64,000 nucleotides of DNA from Durusdinium trenchii (GCA_963970005.1 CAXAMN010022696.1:674572-738571), one strand, 5' to 3'; positions 18,836-29,816 are shown, counted from the stretch's first letter. A program made the numbers and translations. Notes: a model not told the origin generated them from the letters alone.

Positions 18836-19326
18836 GTTGTTCCATGTCGTTCATATCCATGCTGCCTCTCAAGTCTGGAGAGATTGGAGGCCATCGTTTC
18901 TAGGATGGCGGCCACATTGCTTCTAGGTTGGAGGCCATCGCTAGTGGTTCATTTTCGTTCATATCAATCCATGCTTCCTTTTCTTTCCTCTCGAGATCTC
19001 TCGAGTTTGGAGAGGCATTGAGTTTTGGTTATCAATTAATCGGCCCTGCTTCCAGCAGTAGTGGCATGCAGCTCATGCGGGTCCTGCTTTTTTCCTGGTG
19101 TAGGACTTCCAGTACTCGAAGACTGTGACTGAGGTGGGGGTTGGTATCACAGAGAGAGAGAGAGAGAGCGCGGAGCGTGCGTGTTTTTTAGATGACAGAT
19201 TGCATTCTGATTCATAGTATTGTAGAGTGTATTGAATTCCTGCAGGCCGCCTGAATTTGTCCACCCGAAATCTTCGAGTCTTAGACTCAACCACTGTGCT
19301 GCTTGCAACACATTTGCTTCGCACAG

Positions 19327-19490
19327 GGTGGCAAGTCGGTGAGCAAAGCCTTCATTGTCAAAGATCGTCCTCGCAGAGAGATCAAAACACGACAGTCCGA
19401 GCCCAGGTTGTCTCCGTCATTTGCAGGAAACGAAACAGAACACGGTCGCCGGGCGCCCATCAATGCCATCATTATTGAGACCCCAAGATG
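19327..19490 (+). CDS. Basic, polar exon upstream of the P-loop exon
   Basis: After TTCGCACAG the frame reads GGKSVSKAFIVKDRPRREIK and continues polar to INAIIIETPR with a stop just after. The donor is not obvious (a GA donor at ATT|GAGACC or a site at CCCCAAG are options). It starts in phase 0, matching the exon that ends at 18835. Confidence 0.45.
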
Positions 19491-19573
19491 AAATACAAGC
19501 CAGATACAAATCACCATAAACAGGTGATGAGGGATCCGGGATCACGTCTCACTTCGGGCGCATTTGCCTCGAG

Positions 19574-19670
19574 GCTTCTAGTAAAAGGCGACCCCGCTGG
19601 TGGGAAAACCACCTTTGCCAAGCAGCTGCTCACGTGGATTATGCCGGGGTCTCGGCACGAGTATGGGTAA
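19574..19670 (+). CDS. NACHT NTPase exon with Walker A (P-loop)
   Basis: The frame reads LLVKGDPAGGKTTFAKQLLT after CCTCGAG. GDPAGGKTT fits the Walker A consensus GxxxxGK(S/T) and, with the strand before and the helix after it, fits NACHT and related STAND NTPases, which bind ATP or GTP to control receptor oligomerisation. A stop follows at 19668-19670, so the donor lies before it, perhaps at TGCCGG|GGTCTC. Later exons supply the other NACHT motifs. Confidence 0.8.
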
Positions 19671-19799
19671 CGGGCTCAAGCACGGGGTCGTTGGAGGACT
19701 GCCACCTGGATGCTCGGTGGTCAGTGGGAAACTCGGTTGCTCCGAATGCCTGTGTTGTGTCGAGAGTTGGCTCTTGTGTTGTTTAGATGTGTTCACAGT

Positions 19800-19925
19800 T
19801 GCTTCTTGTTCCTATATAGTAGCTTCTTCTTCCTAGTAGAAAGGCCAGGAGCCCCGAACATAGCGTCCTTGTTCCTAGTAGCGATGCCCTTTTTTCCTAG
19901 TAGCGAATCTTGTTACTAGTTGAGC
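19800..19925. repeat. CTAGTAG-type repeat array inside the NACHT gene
   Basis: Modules TTCCTAGTAGAAAGGCCAGGAGC, AGCGTCCTTGTTCCTAGTAG and AGCGATGCCC lie between the P-loop exon and the next coding stretch. Confidence 0.8.
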
Positions 19926-19974
19926 ACAAGAATCTCAAAGAAATCGCCGACCTTCCACATCATTTCACATCGCA

Positions 19975-20321
19975 GGCGAAGCCCTGATACCAAGTGGTTG
20001 GTGCCAGTGATGGTGCGCACCATTGATGCTTGGCGTAGCTTCGTTTTGTGGCACCGAAGACAAAACGATTGGACCGAAATGGTTGAAGCCCCAATTATCC
20101 TTCCTATGTTCTTACTAAACTATGCATTCAAAGCCATATTGTCTCCACGTTCAGAACCTTCTTATGATTCATCAGTTCTCAACAGTGCTTTTCCATGTGA
20201 CTTGCAAGGATGCTTTCAGTATTTTTCTGGAAAAGGGAAGAGTGCCCGTGCCATTTTGTTCCGTGGCCGTGGGTGCGTTCCGTGCTGGGTGCGGTGCCCG
20301 TGCAACGGCACCACTGCATAG
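19975..20321 (+). CDS. NACHT-gene exon candidate
   Basis: The frame is open for 133 codons overall. The part after CATCGCAG reads DTKWLVPVMVRTIDAWRSF, matching the position and style of the strand that follows the P-loop helix in NACHT domains (hydrophobic P-V-hydrophobic-R). The stretch beyond about 20140 may be intronic. Donor unresolved. Confidence 0.45.
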
Positions 20322-20512
20322 TTGAGGTGATACTCTCTATGAAACATTCAAGGAATAGGAGTATGACATCGGCAGCCTCAAATGCCACGTTTGTTTCAAT
20401 AGCAAAGTATCTGTTTGGGAAAACATGGAAGCGGGCTGAGCCTGGCTGAAGCTGTGAAGAAAGACCAACGTGGAATTAGTATTACCATTATTAGCTTTCA
20501 GGTTAGCACTGC

Positions 20513-21037
20513 TTAAACAATTTCCATTTGTTGACCAGGTTTGTGTTGCTTCCATGTTAGTGGTGAATTGTTAGGAGCCAGGAGCCGGGTTGCATTTTTG
20601 AACAAACTTAGAAGCCACGGATATATACAATGAATGATGTGCCGGCGTTGTGGCCATCTTGCTGAAGGGCCATGAAAAGGTTCTGCAAAGACTTGGCAAG
20701 ACTTGTATAGTTTTACGACCAAAGAGGGGTGGAAACTGAGCCTGCACTCAATCACTTTGCACACATCTTTTGGAGTCCACCTCTTGGGGGAACGGGGTCG
20801 CTCGAACCTCTCCAATTTTGTTCGGGGAAGGTTTTTGGCGTAGCCGTAATGATAGTCACCTTTGGAGTTCATTTCGTTTGTTTTCATTGTGCCGTCATTT
20901 GCGTTCATTGTGTTTTTCATGTTTTTTTTTGTGCTTTTCTGGTGCTGAATTCTATAGCTATTTGCTGTATGTTTTTGAATTTTACAATTTAGAATGGCCT
21001 GCCTAATGCTAAGCTCGCTAAATCCTTTAGCGACCAT
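20513..21037 (-). CDS. 174-codon minus-strand open frame inside the NACHT region
   Basis: This is the longest minus-strand frame in this part of the window. It is rich in Lys, Asn and Thr at its start (AT-rich DNA) and then reads TKLERFERPRSPKRWTPKDV. It may be a nested gene or chance openness in AT-rich intron sequence. No domain is recognised. Confidence 0.25.
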   Translation of the reverse strand: MVAKGFSELSIRQAILNCKIQKHTANSYRIQHQKSTKKNMKNTMNANDGTMKTNEMNSKGDYHYGYAKNLPRTKLERFERPRSPKRWTPKDVCKVIECRLSFHPSLVVKLYKSCQVFAEPFHGPSARWPQRRHIIHCIYPWLLSLFKNATRLLAPNNSPLTWKQHKPGQQMEIV

Positions 21038-21566
21038 CTATTTGCAAGACACCAAGCAAAGCGCAAAAAGTCAGAAAAATCAAACAATCAATAAGTGAAA
21101 AAAGTCAAACAAAATAACAAAAAGGTAAAGGAAACGAAAGCACGCAGAGAGACTATTGGAGACTTTTCGACTTTTCGAGATGTTTGGACACCAGTCACAT
21201 GCCGTGCCCTTCAACAAAAGTCTAGCAAAATTGATCCAAACGTTGCTTTTGCTCCTACAGATATAGGTATAGGTTGCTGTTTTCCAGACATCTCCAGCCG
21301 TGTCAAAGTGAGTCAGCCTCGAGCAGGAACGCCTTCAAAAAAGAGATGCCCGCCAAAAGGACCCGGCAAGCCCCGCGACCTTTTGGTGGGTGACTCTTTT
21401 TATCATCGTTGCCTTTACGCGACTTTTTGCGAGTTTTCGACTTTTCGCAACAAGTTCGGAGAGCAAGGAGATTCAGCTCACACATTTAGCAACCACAGGC
21501 CTAATGCGAATTAGACATTTTTCACTTCCTTACTTGCTTGTTGTGTGTTTGCTTTTTTCTTGAGCC

Positions 21567-21794
21567 GTGAGAACGGACTCCTTTCGGATAGACAGTTGTT
21601 TGGAATCATTGCGCATTCAAAACCTTTCCTTCTTTCTGGAAAGGCATGCCGAAACGCCTAATATTGTTGTTGGGGGCACATCAGCTAGTAGACCTGGCAC
21701 ACGGCCAAGGATTTGGTTCGAAGCCACCAGGATTTCGCGGAGGAAACAGATATGGCGACATGGCACAATGCCAGCGATGAGGGCTCCAGTGTAG
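21567..21794 (+). CDS. Small open frame or exon, unidentified
   Basis: 75 codons ending in TAG read VVGGTSASRPGTRPRIWFEA and then a basic stretch (RISRRKQIWRHG). The composition is protein-like and the stop suggests a terminal exon, which would place it outside the NACHT gene or in an intron. Function unknown. Confidence 0.3.
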   Translation: MRTDSFRIDSCLESLRIQNLSFFLERHAETPNIVVGGTSASRPGTRPRIWFEATRISRRKQIWRHGTMPAMRAPV

Positions 21795-22234
21795 AATGTT
21801 TGAAATTTGTGATGGGGCAGCACCCACCAGATCCGTTGATTTGTGATGCGTTGCTGACGATGACGTAGTGTTAGTGTTACCATGTGTTACCCCTCGAGCC
21901 CCTACGTAGCTAAGTAGGCGTTTGTCTTTGTCGGACGCTTGTTCGCAGTAGAATCACAAAAACCATGGTTGATTGAAAGAGTGGTCTGCAGCATGTTTGC
22001 CATGTTCCTTTTGTCCGCTCTGCAGGTGAGCCAATATTTAACCATGGTCTACGAAGAACCTTCACGGCATTGTGGTGGCTGTTTGGAAACCTGTAAAACA
22101 ATCCCCACAGCCCGTTCCGGGTCAACTTACAGCTGACCTTTTCGGTGCTGGAAACAGCAATCCCGTTGGTTCCTATCTTCAACTCCTCTTCGGTTCTTAC
22201 TTCAGAGATTCCTTCGTTAATTCATCCAGATTCA

Positions 22235-22324
22235 TCCGACTACTAGGAGCATGGACGCTACTAGGAGACGCTACTAGGGGCTCCTGGCCTCACTACTAGG
22301 AGCAAGAAGCTACTAGGAGCAAAG
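22235..22324. repeat. Repeat array abutting the Walker B exon
   Basis: Modules CTACTAGGAGCATGGACGCTA and CTACTAGGAGCAAGAAGCTAC run straight into the exon. The last AAAG appears to act as the splice acceptor. Confidence 0.75.
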
Positions 22325-22434
22325 ACAGATTCCTCGTTTCAAAGGACTCAGAGCATTGGGAGCTCATCGGACTAGCTCGAGAGAATGGGCGCCTTTTGGT
22401 GATCCTCGACGGCTTCGATGAAGCCGGCTTTCTC
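22325..22434 (+). CDS. NACHT exon with Walker B
   Basis: Directly after a repeat module ending GGAGCAAAG the frame reads DSEHWELIGLARENGRLLVI and then LDGFDEAG. The hydrophobic-strand-D-G-x-D-E pattern is the extended Walker B of NACHT NTPases (ILDGFDE), where the acidic residues coordinate magnesium. The donor is probably the GC at GAAGCCG|GCTTTC; an in-frame TGA follows at about 22450. The repeat array abuts the exon and supplies its acceptor AG. Confidence 0.8.
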
Positions 22435-22574
22435 GAAAGTACCTCGGTCTGAACATCCAACGAAACATAGAATGTATGAATGTATTTGGCTGCGGTGTTT
22501 TCTCTGTTGACTCTCTCAGCCTTTCTTGCAAGCCTCTTTATTTAAGCCTGATATGTGCAATACGTAGAGGTATT

Positions 22575-22700
22575 GCAACTTCGAGGCGCCCGTTGCCAAG
22601 AGATGTTGATACCGTTGCAGGAGAATTGGCGCAAGAGATCTCCATGAAGTTGAACAATGAAGTCTTTCTCATTGCGGCCTGGTGGCGGGTAATTCGATGA
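22575..22700 (+). CDS. Exon candidate in the NACHT region
   Basis: The frame reads RDVDTVAGELAQEISMKLNN and then EVFLIAAWW before a stop. The composition is strongly protein-like. It lies between the Walker B exon and the exon at 23243, so it may be part of the NACHT gene. Borders unresolved. Confidence 0.4.
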   Translation, partial: ATSRRPLPRDVDTVAGELAQEISMKLNNEVFLIAAWWRVIR

Positions 22701-23242
22701 GTTGAGGATTTCTTGGATATTTATTTGATTTCAATTTCTCCTGGATTGTTTGCGAATGTTTGTGATGTTTACGATATTGGTCTTGGATCTTTTTGAGCTT
22801 CCCACACCTCGTTGTTTTCTTCCCTTCGCCCAGCGACCGTGCGCATGTTCAAAGACCATGTGACCCGCCCCGGGTGACCATCGGTGACACTTGAGGTGAC
22901 CAGCCGAGAGATGAGCGGCTACCTCACCGGCCCTGATTTCGCACGGTTCCGATCCGTGAGGCAAGCTGGGCAAGCGGAAGATGGGAGTTGAATCGGTCCA
23001 CATCCGAAAGAGCCATGTGGATTTTACACGGTCTTACATGTGCGTGGAGACATGTGGAGACCCAAAGAGTGTTTGTTTCTTTTAAGTCTTTAAGTAGTGG
23101 ATGTTGAATGATTGAAATCGTGACTTGGCAAACGTCCAGGCTTTTGCATGCTTTCACCTTCGATTCTGGTTGATTTCATGCATCCCACGTTCAGATTGTC
23201 CGGATAGCAAGTCGACATATCCATGTTTGCCGGCTTGCGCAG

Positions 23243-23306
23243 GGTCAAGGAGCTGAACGAGACGCAGAGGCGGCAGGTGATCCAACGTCGTCTTGGCGAC
23301 CCTCAG
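23243..23306 (+). CDS. NACHT-gene exon with GT donor
   Basis: Bounded by CTTGCGCAG and donor CCTCAG|GTAGGG, this exon encodes VKELNETQRRQVIQRRLGDP. The pattern of a charged helix with Q(R)QVIxxRLG occurs in NACHT proteins after the Walker B region. It supports a continuous NACHT domain across this stretch. Confidence 0.6.
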
Positions 23307-24494
23307 GTAGGGGTCATTGGAGGGGTCACTGTGAGAGTCTTACAACATGTGATGATGTTTAGACAGGTGATTCCACAGTGGTGACTGTTGACAATATGCA
23401 GACAAAAAGCATGACAATGAGCCTGTCGAGGGTTCTAAATGGTTTGTCGATCTCTTGCCAGAATTCGCGAGCGCGGACCTTGGGGGCGCCAGGTGGTGGA
23501 AGCCTTCTGTAATCAGCTCACGTTGAACCCAGCCTTATGCACCATGACCAGGAGATGGGCTTCCAGTGCTTGGTTTGTATGGATCTTCCAATTGTCGTTG
23601 CACGAGTGTGCATATTCCATGCCTATTCCATGATGTACACTTGTGCGGACATCCGTAATGCCAAGCAATGCCAGCACGCTTGGTGCATTATTCTCAAGTT
23701 TAAGTTTCCCTAAAAATCAAGGAACCAAATGAATAGTGTGAGCGCTTCTTCAAGGAAGCGTGAGCTATCCTGCGTCCATGCTAGTAGCTACTTAAGCTAC
23801 TAGGTACCTTTTCTACTAGCTACCTCTAGCCACTGCCTCCCTCTACGGCCTACCCCTTTCAGCTTTAAACAAATCAGTAAAGAATTAAAGAAACACAACA
23901 ACTGTGGGGGATGGGAAACTGTGGCTCCTTGGTGATGTTTCGTGTCGTTACCGTGATTCCTGTGACCCGGCAGGAATCCTTTACTGCTGAACGTCACTCT
24001 CTCGGTCTACGAGACTGCAGGTCAGCTTGGCGCAGGCTCTTTAAATCGAGGCTGGAGACCGGACTGGAGTCGGTGGGCACATGGAGCATCATGCTTTGGA
24101 GGCCCACCACAGCAGGAGATGCAGCATGCCCTGCCGGAGGCTCCAAAGCTCCTAGTAGCGTCCTTGCTCCTAGTAGTAAGGCCAGGAGCGCTTAGTAGCG
24201 TCATTGTTCCTAGTAGCAATGCCCTTTGCTCCTAGTAGTGTCCTCTAGGCTGCAATAAGTCTATAAGTGCCTTCCAAGGTAGCCTTGTTCTCCGAAACCA
24301 GTTCCGGAAATGGAGTTCCTGTAGTAGTTCCTGTCAAACATGGTCAAGTGGCTCAGGGACTTGGAGCCCCACAATGAAACTTGTCATACTGAGTCATACT
24401 GCGTGTTTCTCGTGTCATGTCTTCGTTGCTTTTCCTGGGCCCATCTTTTGCGCACGGTGGTCAGGCAAAGTGTATGGCTTAGCCCTCGATGGCA

Positions 24495-24523
24495 TGCTCA
24501 AGAACTTGGAACATGCCAAGGCG
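24495..24523 (+). CDS. Short exon candidate with canonical donor
   Basis: The frame (open from about 24455) reads GKVYGLALDGMLKNLEHAKA and ends at GCG|GTAAGC. The acceptor may be GTGGTCAG at about 24464. Not assigned to a family. Confidence 0.3.
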
Positions 24524-24819
24524 GTAAGCAGTCACTTGCCGCACTCCAAGACTGACTCGCTGTGCGAGGAGGTATGGTAGGTCCACCGACGTCCACAGAG
24601 GTCCAGGTCCACAGTTGCTGCTAGCTGCTTTTACACGGGAAACGGAGGTGGAACCTGAAAAGCACTCGCAAGAAACACTGCAGTAGCTGTTACAGTGAGA
24701 AAGGGGGATGAGATTGATGAGATGGGAGAAATCAGGCAGTAGATTTGAGAGTAACAAGTGCATCGCCCATCGCTACTAACAAGTGCATTACTTCTAGTAG
24801 AAAAAAGGACTTAGTGAGT

Positions 24820-25137
24820 CAACGCACCATCTTGAGGGCCTGGGGCCGCCCAGGCACCTCACGCGTGGTCACTGCCAGCACCTTGCGTGAGGTTCTGAAA
24901 AGCAACTGGTTTGCAGATCTCCGGACGGAGACGTCAGACGGCAGACGGATATCGACTTGGGGATGGAGGGCCCCACCAAGAATTGGGAACTTGGGAGAAG
25001 ATGTGCTGCAATTGGGTAGAACTGATAGAATGGTTAAATATCCTTTCTTGCAGAGCTTTCCAATACCAGACAGATGCGCGAAACATCGTCTCAAGTCAAC
25101 GACCAAGTTTTGCACTTGGGTATGCTTAACACAGTTC
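24820..25137 (+). CDS. Open stretch, strand uncertain
   Basis: The plus frame includes LREVLKSNWFADLRTETSDG and stays open to a TGA at 25135-25137. The minus strand is open over the same interval for 117 codons. Neither shows a known domain. Confidence 0.25.
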
Positions 25138-25409
25138 TGAACACATAGCGGTCTCGAGAGCTCAGAGCGCACGCTTCAACAGTTCAACATCCTTCGAGAT
25201 GTTTCAGACCTTGAAGCGGATGCAACCAGGTTTTGGGCAAGCTGTATGACGGTCATGGAGGATCAATGAGGGTTATAAAGATAGCCTTTGAATCTAGGAG
25301 CCGCATGAATAGAAGCGTGAGCCATCCTGTGTCCGTTCGCTAGTAGCAGGTTAACCAGTAGTTTGTTTGGCTCTCAATTAAGTAGGCGCCTAGGGCAACG
25401 GCCTGTTAA

Positions 25410-25520
25410 TCACAATGGCCTCCAACCTAATAGCAATGGCCTCCAACCTAGAAGCGATGGCCTCCAATCTAGAAGCGGTGGCCTCTAACCTACAAGCGAT
25501 GGCCTCCAACCTAAAAAATA
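25410..25520. repeat. Array of 21-base modules
   Basis: Five copies in the CGATGGCCTCCAACCTA orientation, with point differences (GAAGCGATGG, GAAGCGGTGG, CAAGCGATGG). Confidence 0.85.
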
Positions 25521-25593
25521 TAACACACATAAACACATCATATACTGTGATAAGTGATAAGTGTATTGTTGATCGTTTCGATCTGAAGCCGCA

Positions 25594-25695
25594 GGCATCG
25601 CTTTTTTGGCCCACTCTGACCGCAACGGCCGCGGTGTGCGAGACTTCCGTCGAGAGCTGGTCCATCGGGTGCGCAGGGGAGAAAGAACAGCTTAA
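25594..25695 (+). CDS. Basic exon candidate
   Basis: The frame reads IAFLAHSDRNGRGVRDFRRE and then LVHRVRRGERTA with a stop. The arginine-rich, helix-like composition is plausible for the region between the NACHT domain and its winged helix, but this is inference only. Confidence 0.35.
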   Translation, partial: GIAFLAHSDRNGRGVRDFRRELVHRVRRGERTA

Positions 25696-26481
25696 ACATG
25701 CTTATTAAGAAACTCTACTAGTAGACTCCTTGTTACTAGTTTCTTGCTACTAGTGGTGATGGCCTCCAACCTAATAGCGATGGCCTCCGACCTACTAGTA
25801 GCTTCTTAAACATGCTTAAACATGAGGCATTCTGGATCAGGTGAACCAGATCACCCGTTTTTTCTGTGTGGCAGACCTGACAGTTCCCCATGGCCTGACC
25901 AAAGGCATTCTAGAATTATACGAGTAACATCACTCGTCAATTGCATGCATAGGGCCGGCTAAACTGCCGTGCTGTGAGACAACAGGTTGCTCCATACGTT
26001 CCTCATAATTTGTGAGCCTCTAAGTATTTGCTCCAATCTGCCGCTCTTGTGGCAGGCCATTGACTGCTGCCAATTGGGTGCATCCTTCGATTTAAGCCAC
26101 TGGAATGAGATCGAAGATTTGATCAAGCCGCGTGGCTCAATTCGATGTGCCTTTTTGCCGTGACATGCAGTGGCTTTCATCATCCAGCAGCTTGAAGAAA
26201 CAAAACATCTAGCCGGTGTTTGTCGCTGTTACACCTTCTAGGAGGGACTACGGTGGCACTAGTTGATGCATGTTCACCGGTTCACGCTATGGATCTTCGC
26301 ATCATTTTCCTAGCTTGCGATGTGTTGCAGATCGTCGTGCATCGGCTATTTGCGAGGTGAGCTAGCTTAGGAGCATTTCGTTTCAAAAGTGATCACTTTT
26401 TTGGGGAGAGCTTCACTGAGCCTCTGAGTGGTTGCATGTGGTTGCATTTATGAGTTGTTGTTTGATCTCTCAATGACTGCA

Positions 26482-26868
26482 GGAAGGGGCGTCTACCCTT
26501 GCTCACTTGGTTCTCTGAATCCGGCAACGACACCTTCCGCTTCGCCCACTTGACTTTTCAGGAGATTTGATTCGTAAGCCGTAAGCATGATCCTTAAAAA
26601 GGTGTGTGGACACACAGGCTAAATCTAACCTTCTCACTGCAACAGACAGCACAGAAATCTGGCAGCTGAACAAGTGAGGGCGTTGTTTTGTTTCTTTTGT
26701 TGTGGTGCCCTGTGATGGCTGGCAGCTTCAAATCGGGTTATGTCTTGTAAAACAACAGCGGTCGTACTTGTGCAGAACAATTAGGTGCAATATTTACATA
26801 ATCCATGCCACATTTCATGGGAAGGAATTTCTATGCGCAGAGCATTGCTTGCAGATGTGTCAAGAGCG
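26482..26868 (+). CDS. NACHT winged-helix exons joined across a GA-AG intron
   Basis: The first exon (about 26482-26561, after GACTGCAG) reads FSESGNDTFRFAHLTFQ. The second (26825 to about 26868) reads EFLCAEHCLQMCQE. Joined at TTTCAG|GAGATT and GGAAG|GAATTT they restore FxFxHLTFQEFLxAxH, the conserved winged-helix motif at the C-terminal end of many NACHT domains. Without the join the first frame meets a stop two codons on. The 263-base intron therefore begins with GA. The second donor may be GAGC|GTACC. Confidence 0.75.
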
Positions 26869-27284
26869 TACCTCTTGCTGGATTGGCCGCATGCGAGGGG
26901 AAGTTGGTAATAATTGTTTTTGGGCAGCCTAGTTGGTGAGTTCGAGAAGTCTTTTCCCCGTAGTTATGACTGAGCTTCGGGCGAACACTCACGGTTAAAG
27001 CTTTGCTGGCCTCTCCCTCTTCAATAGACGGCAACTCGTTTGCGTCGTTTTGCGATCATTTTGCAGCTTTCTTGCTTGACGATTAGAATCATGTTCCATA
27101 TCAATGCAGAATGATCGACAAGCTTAAGTGAGGTTTGACCATTGGGATGGAAAGCGTTCGCCGAAAACTGAGGCGAAGACTTTGTTTTCACTCTCCGAGA
27201 TTTGATTTGCCCTGATCAGCCTCAGCAAATCATCGAGCGAGGCAAGACACGGTTTCCAACGCAGCAAGAAAACAAGACGATGGG

Positions 27285-27335
27285 AGCCCCTAGTAGCGTT
27301 CGTGCTCCTAGTAGTAAGGCCAGGAACGGTGGAAG
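27285..27335. repeat. Short 41-base-type repeat copy
   Basis: GAGCCCCTAGTAGCGTTCGTGCTCCTAGTAGTAAGGCCAGGAACGG is a single, slightly diverged copy. Confidence 0.7.
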
Positions 27336-27446
27336 GCGTCCTGCAAGTATCTGGACTTTAGAGATTCAAGTTGCTTCCTGCATGCTGCTTGTTCAGCTTT
27401 TGGTGAACAAGTTTCAAGACTAATACTAAACGGGATCTGTCTGGAG

Positions 27447-27665
27447 ATGGTTCTGTTGGCCGTGACGGCAGGGTGGTGGCAGCAAAGCATCCAGATGTTT
27501 TGTGATTTGGCCGTGGCGAGCAACGCACGGGAGAATGGCCAATGCTGGGGCAGCGTGCTGGGAGAGTGCCTCTTACAGCTCGGGAGGCGCAAGATAAACA
27601 ATTCAACGCAGCCAGATGTCATTCAGATGCCGTCGGCTAGTCAGTGCACTCAGCAAACTCGGTAA
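27447..27665 (+). CDS. Exon candidate following the NACHT winged helix
   Basis: The frame reads TAGWWQQSIQMFCDLAVASN and GQCWGSVLGECLLQLG. A WW pair followed by helical repeats is common just after the HLTFQEFLAA motif in NACHT proteins. A minus-strand frame is also open here, but the plus-strand context favours this reading. Confidence 0.45.
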   Translation: MVLLAVTAGWWQQSIQMFCDLAVASNARENGQCWGSVLGECLLQLGRRKINNSTQPDVIQMPSASQCTQQTR

Positions 27666-28739
27666 ACAGTGCGAAGCGGTTAGCTTCAATCTAGCAGGCA
27701 GTTATTCATGGAAGCTAAGTGCAGAGGGTCGGCATTGAACTCCGTTTGTGCACAGGTGCTGAAAACATGTTGAAACATAACTATATATGTTATTGTATGT
27801 TATTGTTAGCATTTGACGATTGAGCACTTATCAAATGGATTCAATTGGTGTTTACCTTTTCCTCTTTATGATTCGTGCTTTAAATTTCATATCTTAAAAC
27901 TACAACAGCGGCTGAGGGTGAAGCTTTCTTGTGGAAGTCGTAGAAGGGCCGACCGGGGTGCCACGTGGCTTCCAGGTTCAATCGCCAGACCCACACCGAG
28001 AATGGCCACGTGTCAAGCTACGTGGAGACTCCGGCTTCACCCGCCTCCGACTCTGATAGCCTGCGACACTTCGTTCCATTGCGACGAGCTCAAAGTGCCT
28101 GAGCCGCCTATAGCCCACCCTTTCTGAGTGCGATGGCCTCCACCATTTCTGGCATGTGTTCATAGCCGCTAGTCATGATCAAATGATTTGTGAGGCAAGT
28201 TGCCTAGAACGGTTTGTCCATGTTTGCCCCAATGCTGTCCCAATCATTTTCCTTTTGCGTTGTTGCATCTTCAAGTGGCAATTATTCCTTCCATCCAAAG
28301 TTCGTTGTGTTTTCGATGGCCATCCCCGTGGGCAATGTCCTGGTGGTGACACAATCGTACAAGAATCATGAAACTGCAGGAAACCCGAATTTGCATGGTA
28401 ACTTCATGCATGTGACGATCATACAAGGTGGGAAGGTATGTTGGGGACGTTGAAGGGGCTCACTGCGACCAAAGGACGAAGAGTCGTGGAGCCCAAAACC
28501 GTGGACTTTCTGTTGCACGGCTGAATGACTTCCGCCTTCGACCATTCTCCTGCAACGTATCGTTCGGTGCCTGCATCTTTCTTTGGGTTTTCAAGTTGTT
28601 TCCAATCATAGTCGAAGCAACAGGGAAGAGAGCCTGGGCCTACGCCTACTCTTGGCTTCTAATTGCCGTTTTCGATGGCCGTATTTAGAGTGCATTGAAA
28701 ATTGAAAGCCCATGGTTTGAGTAGATGCAGTGCTCATAG

Positions 28740-29059
28740 GCATCTAGTCAATGACACCAACATCTTGACGGTGCTGTCCATGCTCCGCGACAGCGACACT
28801 GTCGAGCATCTCAAGCTCCTTGGTGTCGACGCACGTGGCCTCCACCCTAGTAGCGGTGGCTTCCAACCTAAAAGCTATGGCCTCCAACCTAGAAGCGTCC
28901 TAGCTACTAATAGTAATGCCCTAGCTGGCCTCCAACCTAAGAGCTATGGCCGTTTCTCCAGAAAGTGCTTGTTCTCAGACCCAGACCGAAGGCTCGGCGG
29001 GGGCCTTTCCTCCAGTGGCATTGCCACGATCCGCACCTTGCCACCTGGCCACATTGAAG
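28740..29059 (+). CDS. LRR-type exon pair, phase compatible
   Basis: Exon 1 (28740-28834) follows TGCTCATAG and reads ILTVLSMLRDSDTVEHLKLL, a leucine-spaced LRR-like stretch, ending in phase 1 at GACGCAC|GTGGCC. Exon 2 (28979-29059) follows GTTCTCAG in the same phase, reads LGGGLSSSGIATIRTLPPGH and ends at TTGAAG|GTATTG. The intron between them contains CTAGTAG and 21-base modules. These may be the first LRR exons of the NACHT gene. Confidence 0.55.
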
Positions 29060-29738
29060 GTATTGGCTAAATTGGACTTCCTTGACTTACTTAATAATTA
29101 ATACTTATATAATCAATAATACTTCCATTTATATATATATATATATACGTTGTGGGATCCACTCAGGCTCCGAACTTTTGCCTGAACTTCCTTTCGTTTT
29201 GTCTGACAAACGAGCGCGTTGAGAGCAGACATGTGGAAACCTTCAGACTGGCTTTCAGCTAACGGCGGAGCTGTCATGTGCTGTGCTCAGAGCAATGCAA
29301 AGTCCATTATGATCCCAATGATTTCATGAAACTTCAGCGCCCCGAAGTCCATCCCCCTACTTGCGCCTTAGTACTCACCGAGGCTTTGCAAGGCCTCACT
29401 AGGCCTCACTGTTCAGGAACCACTCAGTTAACAGTTAACACTCAATGTTCCCAAACCTTCCCAAGCCCACTGCTGCTCTCAGTAGATTCTTCGAGGTGCG
29501 TGGGGTTGATCTTCCGTGTCATGTTAAAGGCTCCATCATGTTGAATGATCCTCAACGAATGGCACAAGACAAATGCAAAGGTGGTGCCAGTGTAGGAACC
29601 ATGTCAGCCACGAGAATCGCGAGTGCCGTGCGAGTATTGAATGCGATGGAGTGTGTTGATGCAGCATAGCACAAAGGGTGAACAAGAGCCACCGAACGGT
29701 GTCAATCTCCGGCGCTGACTTGGTGCCGGAATCGTTTG

Positions 29739-29816
29739 GGCCCAAGCTGAGCTGAGGCAGGTGAGTAAGCTGAAGGGCCTCTATGTCAACCAGAACTACA
29801 TCGGCCCTGATGGCTG
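29739..29816 (+). CDS. LRR exon
   Basis: The frame reads LRQVSKLKGLYVNQNYIGPD. The L-x-x-L-x-V-x-x-N-x-I pattern is typical of ribonuclease-inhibitor-like LRRs, which often end with G(P)xG. The acceptor is probably GAGGCAG at 29754-29760 or one just upstream, and the donor is at GGCT|GTGTGT. Confidence 0.6.
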
